Position numbers and translations under genes: made by a program. Shown here one piece after another: positions 7,189 to 16,647 of a stretch of 45,976 bases of DNA (its first letter is position 1; each line of letters begins with the position of its first letter). The stretch is from NCBI GenBank assembly GCA_017478685.1, contig JAFVDC010000170.1:1-45976 (forward strand), given 5' to 3'. The notes under the pieces are model-generated. The model ran no database searches, had not been told where the DNA came from, and saw nothing but the letters and a program-made list of their open reading frames with translations. This stretch comes from Bacteroidales bacterium (GTDB lineage Bacteria; Bacteroidota; Bacteroidia; Bacteroidales; UBA932).

Positions 7189-9147
7189 ATGAAAAAATCA
7201 CTTGCCGTACTAGTAGTCGGCCTCCTTTGCCTGATGGCATGCGAGAGACCACGGATTGAAGCACCAAAAGCCCCCGAAGCCCCCATTCCGCAGTATGCCG
7301 CTTTCACGGACGGCCTCCTTCCGGACATTACGCCAAAAGGCTGGATAGAGACTTTCCTTGAAAGGCAGAGAAGCGGCATCACAGGCCATCCTGAAGCCCT
7401 TTCCTACCCCTACAATTCATGCCTCTGGAACGGAGACATCACAAGGAATACGGAGTCCTACGGCTCCGACTGGTGGCGCTATGAACAGACCGCATATTAC
7501 ACGGACGGCCTCCTTAAACTTGGCTACCTCCTGAAGGACTCCACTCTCATTGAAAAGGGAGAGGCCGGCATCAGGTACACCCTTGACAACGCCGACGAAG
7601 ACGGCCGCCTCCCCCACACCAATTTCACATGGGCAAGGATGTGGCCTATGGCCGTTTTCTTCCGCGCCATCCAGGCCTACTATTACGCCCATCCCGGAGA
7701 GGCAATCCCGGAAGCCCTGGCAAAGAATTTCTCCCTGTATTCAGACGAGGAACTTAGCGTCTGGAGGAACATCGTGAACATAGAAGGAATGCTCTGGACA
7801 TATGACCGCGGGGCCGATTCCACGCTTCTTGAACGCGCAGAGCGTCTCTGGAACGCCGGAGAATTCGGAGACCTTACGCCTGAAGTATGCCTGGCCGATA
7901 AATTCCCCATCATTCACGGAGTAACCTTCAACGAGGAACTCAAACTCCCCATGATGCTGTATGCAAGGACCGGAGACAGGAAGTATCTTGACGCCGCCCT
8001 CAAGGCCTACAACACCCTAAATGAGCAGCATATGCTCCCGGACGGGGTGAACACCAGCGCGGAAAGGCTCTTCCCCAACGACTCCATAAACTCCAGCCAT
8101 GAAACCTGTGACATTGCAGACCACACCTGGACACTTGGGTACTTCCTTGAAACTACCGGAGACGCTGTATGGGCCGACCGCATAGAGAAGGCAGTCTTCA
8201 ACGCCCTGCCCGGTGCCATAACCAAGGATTTCAAGACGCTCCAGTATTTCTCTTCCGTGAACCAGGTAATCGCAACCGGAGATTCCAACCACAACGAATT
8301 CTTCTTCGGAAGCACCTGGATGGCCTACAGGCCCACCCACCAGACGGAATGCTGTGCCGGCGCGGTTCACCGCGTAATGCCAAACTTCGCTTCCCGTATG
8401 TGGATGCGCGGCCGCAGCGGCGCCGTGGTGGCCGCCCTTTACGGTCCATCTGAAATTACCGTAGCACTCCCTTCCGGAAGGCCCTGCACAATCTCTGAAA
8501 ACACTTCCTATCCCTTCTCCGAAGAGATAGAGTTCACCCTTGCGATGGAAAAGAAAGAGGCCTTCCCGCTGGTTCTCAGAATACCTGGATGGTGCAAGGA
8601 CGCCAGTCTCACGGTAAACGGAAAACCTGCCGGCGTGGAACTTAAATCCGGGACATTCGTAACCCTTGAAAGGGTATTCAGAAACGGCGACAAAGTGCGC
8701 CTCAGCCTCCCTATGGAGATAGTCCGGGAGCACGTCCCCATGGGCGGATCCACCTTCAGCCGCGGTCCACTTCTCTATGCGTATCCCGTCCCTGAAAACG
8801 TTGAGGTGGATGACAAAGTGTACGACAATATGGCCGGGAAAGTGCCGGAGAATCCGGATTTCAAATGCCTCTCCATCACCCCGGCCGGTCCCTGGAACTA
8901 TGCCGTCGCCCAGGGAGAACCCGTATGGAAAGCCACGGCATCGGAAGGATATCCCCTTGACAAGGAGTGTATCCCCGGAAAGATATCCGTTCCCGTGAAA
9001 AAGATAGAGTGGGAACTCTGGAAAGGAAGGTTCACCCCTTCAGTCCCCAAGGAGCCAAAGGCAGTTTCGGAAGAGACGGAGTGGATAGACCTTGTTCCTT
9101 ACGGCGCAACTGAACTGAGGGTAAGCGTATTCCCTGAACTATTCTGA
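7189..9147 (+). CDS. GH127-type beta-L-arabinofuranosidase-like lipoprotein (DUF1680 fold)
   Basis: A 652-residue lipoprotein (lipobox LLCLMAC) with an (alpha/alpha)6 barrel of the GH127/GH146 (DUF1680) group. The family's unusual zinc-thiolate active site is fully present. HETC supplies E305 and C307, and TECCAGAVHR supplies C388 and C389. These align with the Glu, Cys, Cys-Cys ligands of the Bifidobacterium enzyme HypBA1, where the first Cys of the CC pair is the nucleophile. The enzyme is thus expected to be active on beta-L-arabinofuranosides or a related furanoside, although several subgroups exist and the exact sugar is uncertain. It is co-transcribed with GH31 and its last 9 bp overlap the converging DUF4091 gene. 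Confidence 0.85.
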   Translation: MKKSLAVLVVGLLCLMACERPRIEAPKAPEAPIPQYAAFTDGLLPDITPKGWIETFLERQRSGITGHPEALSYPYNSCLWNGDITRNTESYGSDWWRYEQTAYYTDGLLKLGYLLKDSTLIEKGEAGIRYTLDNADEDGRLPHTNFTWARMWPMAVFFRAIQAYYYAHPGEAIPEALAKNFSLYSDEELSVWRNIVNIEGMLWTYDRGADSTLLERAERLWNAGEFGDLTPEVCLADKFPIIHGVTFNEELKLPMMLYARTGDRKYLDAALKAYNTLNEQHMLPDGVNTSAERLFPNDSINSSHETCDIADHTWTLGYFLETTGDAVWADRIEKAVFNALPGAITKDFKTLQYFSSVNQVIATGDSNHNEFFFGSTWMAYRPTHQTECCAGAVHRVMPNFASRMWMRGRSGAVVAALYGPSEITVALPSGRPCTISENTSYPFSEEIEFTLAMEKKEAFPLVLRIPGWCKDASLTVNGKPAGVELKSGTFVTLERVFRNGDKVRLSLPMEIVREHVPMGGSTFSRGPLLYAYPVPENVEVDDKVYDNMAGKVPENPDFKCLSITPAGPWNYAVAQGEPVWKATASEGYPLDKECIPGKISVPVKKIEWELWKGRFTPSVPKEPKAVSEETEWIDLVPYGATELRVSVFPELF

Positions 9148-10815
9148 GAGCGCCTTCAGCAGTTGATGACGGGCGGCGTTGAACTCCACAGGAGAAGTTG
9201 AGTAAACCCACCAGTTGAAGATGATCCGGTTGCAGATACCCTGAGCTGCAGCCGGATCTTTTTTCCGGAGCATGGCAAGCAGGGTATTGTCCTCAATGCC
9301 GTCACGAAGGGCCTCATAGCGGAGAGAACTCTCAAACTTATGGTATCCGGGATACACCACCCAGGAATCCCCGCCGGGAAGCGTTGTCCCCGTGCCGGGG
9401 CGGTCGGCGGTGCCAAACGGATCTCCTGCCCAGTAGTTGAATCCCCAGTGAAGATACCCTGTTGCGCCGTACTTGAAAGCCATCCAGTAAAGCATCCTGG
9501 TCTTCAGCAGGGGCTGCTCTATGAACCTGTTGGGATATTCACCGCGGGGGTAGCAGCAGGTGTAGAACCACACTTCATCCCCTGCCTTCTGGCGTGACGA
9601 GAAGAAGTCGTAATTGTTGTGCCAGGTGTCAAGCTGGGGCACCCACACATCCATAACTCCGCTCAGCCGCGTTGTCTGGAGAGCCTCCATAACCCTTATT
9701 GAAGGGTCTATGGAACGGAGGAACCCTATTACACGGCGGTAGTCATCGGCATTCACATCCACAGGTTCATCGCACACCTTCTGCCATGACTTATCTTCCC
9801 AGCCGTTCTCCCTCAAGTTCTCTCTCAGGGCAGGAAGGAATTCCCTGTAGAACTCCAGGACCGAGGGGTCATCAATCTTCCTTGTCTCAATTCCGCCCTT
9901 ACCGTCCGGGACAAACAGGCCGAAGCCGCTCTCCCAACGGGGCTCATACCTGTGGCCGATTTCCCCTAACTGGAGTCTCTCCAGGACGCCCGCCTTCTCA
10001 TAAAGACGGGCTGTTTTGTTGAAGTTTTCAAAGTCAAAGTTCCAATGGCCGTCCTCTCCCCTTTCCATCTTTACAAGGCCGAAGAAAAGAGGTACCATCG
10101 TAACGTTCTGATGCGCCTCCTTAAGCGAGGCAGCCATATCTTCCAGATATTCCCAGTGAAGGTCTGAGAAAGGTTCCACGCCCTGCCCGCCGTTCCAGTG
10201 GGAAAGGCACTCAGGAAAATCAAAATTCCAGTTTACGGTAAGGAGCGACGGGTCCTCCATCACTATCGGCCATACCCTGAGAAGTACCGGCAGCCGCCTC
10301 AGGATCCTTCTGCCCCCAGCTTTAGCACTGAAAGTGAAAAAGCCCTGATAAAGGCCCGGAGCGGCATCTTCCGGCACCTCAACCGTTACCCAGGCCGATG
10401 AAGCCTGCGCTGCCGGAACCGTTCCCTTCAAATCCGTGAGGATGGGATCCGGGAACATCCCGGAAACGGACCTCAGGACATCGTGGGCCGGATCAGAGGC
10501 CGGCTCTCCGATGCCTACAAGACCCACAAGCCCGCATCGGACAACATTTGCCACGCTTCCTTCAAAAACCAGCGGGGTACAGGCCACATCTATGTCCGTA
10601 AGTTCAACAGGGCTCCTGAAGGCAAACTGGAACGTAGCGTGGGCGCCACGTGCGGTTTCCGTAGTATCGGCCTTGGGAAGGAACGCCGCAGCTTCCGGTA
10701 GGATCTTTGTCATAGGGTCCACCTGCACCAGCACAAGGGAGCCTTTCCCGGCGCAGGAGTGCAGAATGACAAGGGCCGATACAGCAGCAAAGATTTGAAA
10801 TAAATGCTTCATCAT
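9139..10815 (-). CDS. DUF4091/GH123-like glycoside hydrolase lipoprotein
   Basis: A 558-residue lipoprotein (lipobox VILHSC). The N-terminal half is a beta-sandwich (VTVEVPEDAAPGLYQGFFTF). The C-terminal half is a TIM barrel with the DUF4091/GH123 signature: QKVCDEPVD with adjacent acidic residues D349-E350, WFYTCCYPRGEYPNRF, and GYLHWGFNYW. GH123 enzymes are beta-N-acetylgalactosaminidases that use an Asp-Glu pair in substrate-assisted catalysis. The DEP motif fits this, but many DUF4091 proteins have no tested activity. It is the last gene of a four-gene leftward operon, overlaps the upstream gene by 4 bp and is its paralogue. The start is MM at 10815 or 10812. Confidence 0.8.
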   Translation of the reverse strand: MMKHLFQIFAAVSALVILHSCAGKGSLVLVQVDPMTKILPEAAAFLPKADTTETARGAHATFQFAFRSPVELTDIDVACTPLVFEGSVANVVRCGLVGLVGIGEPASDPAHDVLRSVSGMFPDPILTDLKGTVPAAQASSAWVTVEVPEDAAPGLYQGFFTFSAKAGGRRILRRLPVLLRVWPIVMEDPSLLTVNWNFDFPECLSHWNGGQGVEPFSDLHWEYLEDMAASLKEAHQNVTMVPLFFGLVKMERGEDGHWNFDFENFNKTARLYEKAGVLERLQLGEIGHRYEPRWESGFGLFVPDGKGGIETRKIDDPSVLEFYREFLPALRENLRENGWEDKSWQKVCDEPVDVNADDYRRVIGFLRSIDPSIRVMEALQTTRLSGVMDVWVPQLDTWHNNYDFFSSRQKAGDEVWFYTCCYPRGEYPNRFIEQPLLKTRMLYWMAFKYGATGYLHWGFNYWAGDPFGTADRPGTGTTLPGGDSWVVYPGYHKFESSLRYEALRDGIEDNTLLAMLRKKDPAAAQGICNRIIFNWWVYSTSPVEFNAARHQLLKALSE

Positions 10816-13097
10816 TTTGACAGATACTCAAGCATATCGCGCCTCAACTTCCTGAAGTGCTTCACGTCCATATCGTAGGAAGGGGCTTCTGCATCCAGGA
10901 TGAGCCGTGCGCAGAAAGCGTCGGCATCGGCCTTGGAGCGGGATTCTATCATACGGAGAAGGTCAAAGTCACGGATACCGTCACGCATGGCCGATAGCCT
11001 GATGGACGGATAAACCTTGTGGTCTCCGGGCCAGATTATCCACATGTCGCCTGCAATGTAGGAGCCATATGCATCCTTCCAGGGGTTACTGTCCTTTGCT
11101 CCAACCCAGTAGTTGAGTCCCCAGTGGAGATATCCCCAGGTATCATAATGATAGTTGAGCCAGTGGAGGATGCGGGTCTTGAGAAGAGGTATGCGGATGA
11201 ACCTGTTCGCATAGTTTCCCTGAGGCCCCATGGCCGAATACAGCCATTCGGTATGCCCTTCAGTGCGGGGAAGATCCTTGGCCGTAAGTATATCCGGGCA
11301 GGGGTAATCCACATACCTGGTATCTACAAGCGTGGACTGGATAGGCTCCAGCACCGGGATATCCGGGGCCACCTCCTTCACTATCGAGGCCAGGGCATTG
11401 TATGCTCCGGAAATTGCGTCGTTGGGTTCGTCGGAAAGAGTCTGCACATAGACGTCCTTCCAGCTTCGGCCGTCCGGGAGGAAATGTGTCTCCAGCATTT
11501 CACGAAGGCCGTCGAAGTACGCCTTGAGGTAGAACTTCACGGCGGCCACGTCACCACCCGGAAGGTCCGTGTAAATGTATTCGATGTTGCCGTCGGCATC
11601 TACATACAGGTCTCCGTTTTCGTCAAGGCGGCAGCAGGCCATTGTGATGGTGGATTCGTTCCTTGCGGCCACTATGTTGTGACCCTGGATTTGCCTGAGG
11701 TCCGGGCAGTTCTCATAGAACATGTCAAACTCCCTCTGGTAGTAGGCGGCGTCGAAGTCCACCTTAAGTTCATATTTTCCGGTAGACGGGTCAAGTTCCG
11801 GATAACGGTTTATATAACGCCAGCCGCCGTCGGCATACATGAGCCTCCAGCCGTTCTGGCCATAACCGCTCACAAAACGGACTATCTGGGGCATGTACGT
11901 CCCAAGGACGGAATAGTATTCCGGGGTGTCTTCCCCGCACATGGCATCGACCTCGGGGTTTGCCCACTGAAGCACATCCAGCCCCTGTTTTTCCGGGAGG
12001 GTAACATCGTAAACCTTTATGCAGAAAGGAAGTTCGGCCACGGTGTCCCCGCTTACGCGGAAAAGCCCCTCATACAGCCCGGGGGCGAAATCCCTGGGGA
12101 TGTCGAATTCGGCCCAGACGCCGCTGTATTCCCCCTTGCGGAGCCATCTCTGGTAGTCGGACTGGGGAAGAAGGGCGTCAGGGATGTCATAAATGTTGTA
12201 GTCGTACCTGTCCGGGGCGGCGCCTCCGCACCAAAGGTCCCAGTGATCCGAAGCCCTTACGTCACGGACATGATTGATGCGCGGCTCAAGAGCCATCCCG
12301 GAAGTTTGCCCGGCGGGAGCGAAATACACCACCTCCGGGACAAAGCAGTTGTTCTGCCCCTCACCTGCCCTCACGAGCATCTGGACGGTGGCGGTTTCGC
12401 CCCTGGCAACGCAGATAGTGTCCCTGTCCCACTCAAAATCCTGCCTGATGACAGGCTTTGTAAGGGGGTCCAGTTGTTCAAGCCACAGGTTGGGATTATG
12501 AATCAGGACTGTCTCTTTCCAAGAAAATTCCCCGGCCGATACCGAAATGTCCACGTAACCGGGCGCCTTTCCCTCTATCTTGCCTCCGGTGACAGTGGCG
12601 ATGCTTTCATCGGAACTTGCCCAGACGGCGGTTTCGGTGGTGTTTTCCGGAACCAGAGAAAGAGCGGCGTCAACCACCTCGCCTACGGCTATGTTTCGTG
12701 ACGGCAGTTCCACCGAGAGTCCCTCCAGCGGTATCACAAGTTTTGATACGGTAACATGGCAGACAGCGCTCACCTTTCCGGCCGAAGCGGTAATGTCGGC
12801 CTCTCCCTCCCCGACACCGATCACCGTTCCGGTTTGGGATACGGTTGCGACATCATTGTTGGAAGACTCCCAAACAATGGTCTTGTCTTTGGCATTCCAA
12901 GGCGTGACGTCTGCGGTTAGGGTATAACCGGCCCCTATTATCAGGCTCAGGTTTTTCTGGGACAGGGTCACGGCCCCGGTTTCGTTCATTACCGGAGAAA
13001 GCGCATCCATGTCCTTCTCTATCTCCTTGCAGGAAACGGAAAAGGCAGCCAGCAGCAAAGAAGCCGCGGTAAGGGTCAAAAAACTGCTTCTTGTCAT
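10812..13097 (-). CDS. DUF4091/GH123-like lipoprotein with two BIG2 domains
   Basis: A 761-residue lipoprotein (lipobox AFSVSC). Residues about 40-120 and 122-200 are two bacterial Ig-like (BIG2) repeats, recognisable from VWESSNNDVATVSQTG...VGEGEADITASAG and VWASSDESIATVTGGKIEG. The rest is a DUF4091 module: a beta-sandwich (RDFAPGLYEGLFRVSG), then a TIM barrel with TLSDEPND (D556-E557), NYANRFIRIPLLKTRILHW and GYLHWGLNYWVG. It shares this core with the downstream gene, so the pair arose by duplication with gain or loss of the Ig domains. The Ig repeats probably act as a stalk that holds the catalytic domain away from the membrane. A HexNAc-directed activity is inferred from GH123 and from the adjacent GH20. 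Confidence 0.82.
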   Translation of the reverse strand: MTRSSFLTLTAASLLLAAFSVSCKEIEKDMDALSPVMNETGAVTLSQKNLSLIIGAGYTLTADVTPWNAKDKTIVWESSNNDVATVSQTGTVIGVGEGEADITASAGKVSAVCHVTVSKLVIPLEGLSVELPSRNIAVGEVVDAALSLVPENTTETAVWASSDESIATVTGGKIEGKAPGYVDISVSAGEFSWKETVLIHNPNLWLEQLDPLTKPVIRQDFEWDRDTICVARGETATVQMLVRAGEGQNNCFVPEVVYFAPAGQTSGMALEPRINHVRDVRASDHWDLWCGGAAPDRYDYNIYDIPDALLPQSDYQRWLRKGEYSGVWAEFDIPRDFAPGLYEGLFRVSGDTVAELPFCIKVYDVTLPEKQGLDVLQWANPEVDAMCGEDTPEYYSVLGTYMPQIVRFVSGYGQNGWRLMYADGGWRYINRYPELDPSTGKYELKVDFDAAYYQREFDMFYENCPDLRQIQGHNIVAARNESTITMACCRLDENGDLYVDADGNIEYIYTDLPGGDVAAVKFYLKAYFDGLREMLETHFLPDGRSWKDVYVQTLSDEPNDAISGAYNALASIVKEVAPDIPVLEPIQSTLVDTRYVDYPCPDILTAKDLPRTEGHTEWLYSAMGPQGNYANRFIRIPLLKTRILHWLNYHYDTWGYLHWGLNYWVGAKDSNPWKDAYGSYIAGDMWIIWPGDHKVYPSIRLSAMRDGIRDFDLLRMIESRSKADADAFCARLILDAEAPSYDMDVKHFRKLRRDMLEYLSK

Positions 13098-13098
13098 A

Positions 13099-14886
13099 TC
13101 AGGACGGATAATATGTCAATGGATAATAATCAAGGGATTCAACGCCCTCCTCAAAGGAGGCCCGGCGTTCATAACTCACTTTGTCTTCCCCCACGAACGA
13201 CGCCGCGCGGATATCCGCGGTTCCGTGAACCGGGAAAGGTTTTTCAAAGACGGGAGAGGACGGGACCGGTTCCGTTCCGTCTGTGGTATACCTGACCACG
13301 GCAAGCGGGTTTTCGCTTTCCATGGTCACGTTTTTGCCGTCATATACTACCTCGGGGGCATTGTGGAGGTCATAGACATTGAATCCGCGGCTGCGGAGGG
13401 CATCCATGAGCGGAGGAAGCTTTGCCCTGAACTTTTCCCAGGACAGGTTCTCCGCCGGAGTCCAGGCAAGTTCGGCAATTGCAAGAAGGCGCGGAAACAT
13501 CATATACTCAAGATGCTCATCCGTAGGAATGTACTCGCGCCATGCGCAGCCTTCGATGCCGGCAACGTTGCAGGCGTTTTCCGGAAGGATGAACTCCACG
13601 GAATCGGCCGAAACTTTCCGGGCCTCTACCAGGCTCTCGTTGGAGGCCGCTTTCAGAGGGGTATCGGGGACGGGAATGAAACGGTACATCTTCTTTATGG
13701 GAGAATAGCCGTACATTGCCTTTTTCTCATACTCCGGGGAAGCCTGATACCAGTCCATATAGAGGATTTCCCCAGGCGTCATGATGGCATTAAGTCCCCT
13801 GTTGGCCGCACGGATTCCGCCTTTTTCTCCACGGTAGGAATATACGTAGGTATCCGGGGCAAGGTCTTCGTTTTTGAGGATTTCGTCCCAGCCGGCAAGA
13901 GTCCGGCCATTTTCATTCAGGATGGCGGCGATCTTGGAGACCATGTAGCACTGGAGGTGGTCCGGGGATGTCATTCCCTCCTTTTTCATGAGCGCCTGGC
14001 AGGCCGGGCATTTCTTCCATGAGTGCTTTCTGGCTTCATCGGCCCCTATGTGGATAATCTTCGAGGGGAAGAGTTCCATTATTTCTCCAAGGACGGAGCG
14101 CGCAAAATCATAAACCATGGGTTCGGCCGGACAGAATTCCCCGCTGAGATAGGGCTTTTTGTCACAGCAAAGTTCCGGGTAGCCCACAAATACGGGGTCG
14201 GAGTGTGCCGGGAATTCAATTTCCGGGATTACGTTGATGTGACGCTCGGCGGCATAGGCCACAATCTCGCGGATGTCTTCTTTAGTGTAAAACCCGCCGT
14301 AAGCACCGGGAGCGTCGGCACTGCAGAACAGGCGCCTGTCCATTTTCCACCAGCCGTCCCAGTCTTTCATAACCCTATACGCCCCTTTTTGCGTAAGAAG
14401 GGGGTAACTGTCTATCTGGATGCGCCAGCCTCCGTTGTCGGTGAGATGGAAGTGGAACTGGTTGAACTTGTAGCGGGCGGCTTCATCTATGATTTTCTCA
14501 ACTTCCTCCTTGCTGCTGAAATGACGGGAAACGTCAAGATGGAAGCCGCGGTAGGAGAACCGGGGCTTGTCCTCCACCTTCACGCAGCGATATCCCTTCT
14601 CCGAAGACAGCTGGGAAAGGGTTTGCCTTGCATAGAACGCTCCTGCGGGGGTTGCCGCCTTGATGAGAATGGAATTACGGCCGACCTCAAGGATGTAACC
14701 TTCGGCGCCGAGCCTTCCGGACAGTTCCGGGTCCAGCAATTCCTGCGGTTCCGTATCAGGGGCGCAGTAACCGAGGCCGACCTTGAGGGATGCAGGTTCC
14801 GGCACAATCTGTACAGGAGCCACGGAGCATCCCTCAATTACGGTGGCTGCAACAAGCAGCAGGATCAATAAACGCTTCTTTTTCAT
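13099..14886 (-). CDS. GH20 beta-N-acetylhexosaminidase lipoprotein
   Basis: A 595-residue lipoprotein (MKKKRLLILLLVAATVIEGC). It has the GH20 layout: an N-terminal alpha/beta domain (residues about 30-120, VQIVPEPASLKVG, AGAFYARQTL), then a TIM barrel opening with FSYRGFHLDVSRHF. The catalytic pair is D283-E284 in HIGADEARKHSW, where the Asp orients the substrate N-acetyl group and the Glu is the acid. The usual family motif is HxGGDE; here one Gly is Ala. C-terminal residues from about 515 form a chitobiase-type C-terminal domain (YTTDGTEPVPSSP). It removes terminal beta-GlcNAc or beta-GalNAc. It overlaps the upstream gene by 4 bp and ends 1 bp before the next. Confidence 0.93.
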   Translation of the reverse strand: MKKKRLLILLLVAATVIEGCSVAPVQIVPEPASLKVGLGYCAPDTEPQELLDPELSGRLGAEGYILEVGRNSILIKAATPAGAFYARQTLSQLSSEKGYRCVKVEDKPRFSYRGFHLDVSRHFSSKEEVEKIIDEAARYKFNQFHFHLTDNGGWRIQIDSYPLLTQKGAYRVMKDWDGWWKMDRRLFCSADAPGAYGGFYTKEDIREIVAYAAERHINVIPEIEFPAHSDPVFVGYPELCCDKKPYLSGEFCPAEPMVYDFARSVLGEIMELFPSKIIHIGADEARKHSWKKCPACQALMKKEGMTSPDHLQCYMVSKIAAILNENGRTLAGWDEILKNEDLAPDTYVYSYRGEKGGIRAANRGLNAIMTPGEILYMDWYQASPEYEKKAMYGYSPIKKMYRFIPVPDTPLKAASNESLVEARKVSADSVEFILPENACNVAGIEGCAWREYIPTDEHLEYMMFPRLLAIAELAWTPAENLSWEKFRAKLPPLMDALRSRGFNVYDLHNAPEVVYDGKNVTMESENPLAVVRYTTDGTEPVPSSPVFEKPFPVHGTADIRAASFVGEDKVSYERRASFEEGVESLDYYPLTYYPS

Positions 14887-16472
14887 TGGAAATCGGCCTC
14901 AACATCTCCGGAGAGCACGAAATGCGCTCCGGGATTGGTTATCTTCTGTCCGTTAAAAACGAAATTCTTTATGTGAAGGCCACGGATGCTGTGTTGATTG
15001 GCTTTGGCATAGAATGCCGGAGTCATCACTCCGTTGCCGTCAAGGATGGTGAAGTTTTCAAGGGTAATGTCGTTCATGTAGCAGGTGCCGTCCATGTCCG
15101 GATACTGCCATATTGCCACGTTCCTGCCAGTTTTGTCTATGTTGTCAAAGAGGAGGTTCCTGGCGGTGATGCCGGTAATGCGTTCGGCCGTTCCTCCGCC
15201 CCAGTTATGGTCCGGGGAAGCATACTGGCCGATTGCGAATCCGGCACGGAGGTCATCGTTTTTCACGCCGGCCTTGTGCTGGAGAATTATGCAGTCTTCT
15301 ATGAGGACGTCGTGGATGAACCCGGTGCCGTAGTCCCGGTTGCCGGATTCCGGGCCCACGACGATTCCCCTTGCGAAATCGTTCCAGATAAGGTTGTCAT
15401 GGACATGGACATGGGCGAGGTCGCTGACGGGATTTGCATTGAAACGCACCTTGAGGGTTATGCAGTCGTCGTAGTTACGGAGGAAGCAGTTGCGGATTTC
15501 GGCATTCTGGGAACTGACAAGGTCTATCCCGTCTCCGTTGAGTTCCCATCCGATCATGTTCACGCCGTCTACCAGGACCCCGTCAAAATTATAGATGCTG
15601 AGGTTCCAGCTGGGCCCGTCAATTACGGTGATATCCTTTACCGTGAGATTCTTGAGGGTTGTGTATCTGGAAGGGTTGCAGTTGATGATTATGTCTCCGT
15701 TGCTGTACTGTTCTCCCCAGTGGCGCATCTTTTCTCCGGAAAGGATACCGTGACCGGCAATGGTGCAGTTGTCGCTCATCACCCTCACCTGGCCGTACAC
15801 CACCGCGCCATAATCTATATACAGGGTTTGACCGTTATACAGGTCTATTTTGCCGGCATCGTGTTCCCCGGGGCCGAAATACTTTACGCCGCTTGCCTTG
15901 GGATCCGGCTTGTCCTTGTCCGGACGGTGAGGAAAGAGGAAGAGGTTGTGCTGGCGGTCTCCGTCAAACTCCACGCTCACCTTTCTCATATTGTAGGAAG
16001 GGAGGGTGAAGCGGATGGTATTCTCGTCCAGGGCCTGCGGCTGAATGCCCCAGGGAGTAGGACGGACAGAGGGGTTGGTTGCAGGGCCGCCGAGTTTATG
16101 CACTATCACATCCACGGGCCCCTGGAAACGGTCCTCGAAGATACAGAAACTCATGGTGTCGCGGAGGGCCTTGCTGTTGTCCCAGTCGTTCCAGATGGAG
16201 CCATGCCTTGACGCATTTGAACACAAGGCGTCCCTGACGGTCATCTCCTGCCAGCCTTCCTCCTGAAGGACGAATACCCTGTATCCGTTTGAAGGCCCCT
16301 CCTTTTCCGGGGGCAGGGTGAATTTGAAAGGGTCATCCTCCTTGACCACTGCCGAAGAGTCCTCCACGGCGGGTACGTCTTCAGAGGCGGGAGGAGTCCC
16401 CTGGGGAACCTTACCCTTTGAGCAGCAGGAAGAAGCCAGTACTAAAAGCAGAAGTCCTATGTGTGATTTCAT
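14883..16472 (-). CDS. Parallel beta-helix glycoside hydrolase, GH28/GH49-like
   Basis: A 529-residue lipoprotein. ATG 16472 gives the signal peptide MKSHIGLLLLVLASSC with lipobox ASSC; the open frame further upstream crosses the promoter. An N-terminal beta-sandwich (residues about 70-170) leads through GVKYFGPGEHDAGKI into a right-handed beta-helix with repeated turns: CTIAGHGILSG, NGDGIDLVSS, NYDDCITLK and GRNVAIWQ. The DGID and DD acidic clusters correspond to the catalytic Asp residues of GH28 polygalacturonases and GH49 dextranases. The GPG-H-x-x-G-K-I-x-L entry segment is more like GH49. I cannot decide between these families or a related beta-helix family, so the substrate is open. 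It is the first gene of the leftward operon. Confidence 0.75.
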   Translation of the reverse strand: MKSHIGLLLLVLASSCCSKGKVPQGTPPASEDVPAVEDSSAVVKEDDPFKFTLPPEKEGPSNGYRVFVLQEEGWQEMTVRDALCSNASRHGSIWNDWDNSKALRDTMSFCIFEDRFQGPVDVIVHKLGGPATNPSVRPTPWGIQPQALDENTIRFTLPSYNMRKVSVEFDGDRQHNLFLFPHRPDKDKPDPKASGVKYFGPGEHDAGKIDLYNGQTLYIDYGAVVYGQVRVMSDNCTIAGHGILSGEKMRHWGEQYSNGDIIINCNPSRYTTLKNLTVKDITVIDGPSWNLSIYNFDGVLVDGVNMIGWELNGDGIDLVSSQNAEIRNCFLRNYDDCITLKVRFNANPVSDLAHVHVHDNLIWNDFARGIVVGPESGNRDYGTGFIHDVLIEDCIILQHKAGVKNDDLRAGFAIGQYASPDHNWGGGTAERITGITARNLLFDNIDKTGRNVAIWQYPDMDGTCYMNDITLENFTILDGNGVMTPAFYAKANQHSIRGLHIKNFVFNGQKITNPGAHFVLSGDVEADFQ

Positions 16473-16493
16473 AATGCGGTCTGTTTGGTGAAA

Positions 16494-16501
16494 CAAAAGT
16501 A
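16494..16501 (-). promoter_or_regulatory. -7 element of the leftward beta-helix/GH20/DUF4091 operon
   Basis: The minus strand reads TACTTTTG, an exact match to TAnnTTTG. Transcription would start near 16487, 15 nt before the ATG at 16472. No clear -33 TTTG is found at the right spacing, again suggesting dependence on an activator. Confidence 0.55.
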
Positions 16502-16647
16502 TATAAAATATATTGGTAAAAGGTGGACTATTTAACGGATTATTCTCCATGCGAGGTGAAAAATTCGGTAAATATTCCACCCCGGGCATTATTATAAGCA
16601 GTACCTTTATCAAAAATTTGAGAGTAACACTAACCCATTTAATTCAC
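16502..16647 (+). promoter_or_regulatory. AT-rich divergent control region before the main PUL operon
   Basis: This stretch lies between the -7 element of the leftward operon and the first gene of the nine-gene operon. It must hold the rightward promoter. Imperfect -7 candidates are TACCTTTA (16602-16609) and AAAATTTG (16613-16620), neither with a proper -33 element. A 6-bp inverted pair, GGTGGA (16523-16528) and TCCACC (16576-16581), is the only other structure seen. It is the most likely binding region for the HTCS regulator, by inference from position alone. Confidence 0.4.

Noticed and set aside
13099..14886. GH20 HIGADE instead of HIGGDE as a sign of inactivation
   Set aside because: The catalytic Asp-Glu pair is intact and the Ala variant is compatible with activity in this family, so it is not evidence of loss.
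16484..16493. TTGGTGAAAC before the PUL, resembling the 53-62 part of the first control-region repeat
   Set aside because: It lacks the CGGATA half of the motif, and a short match in AT-rich sequence can arise by chance.
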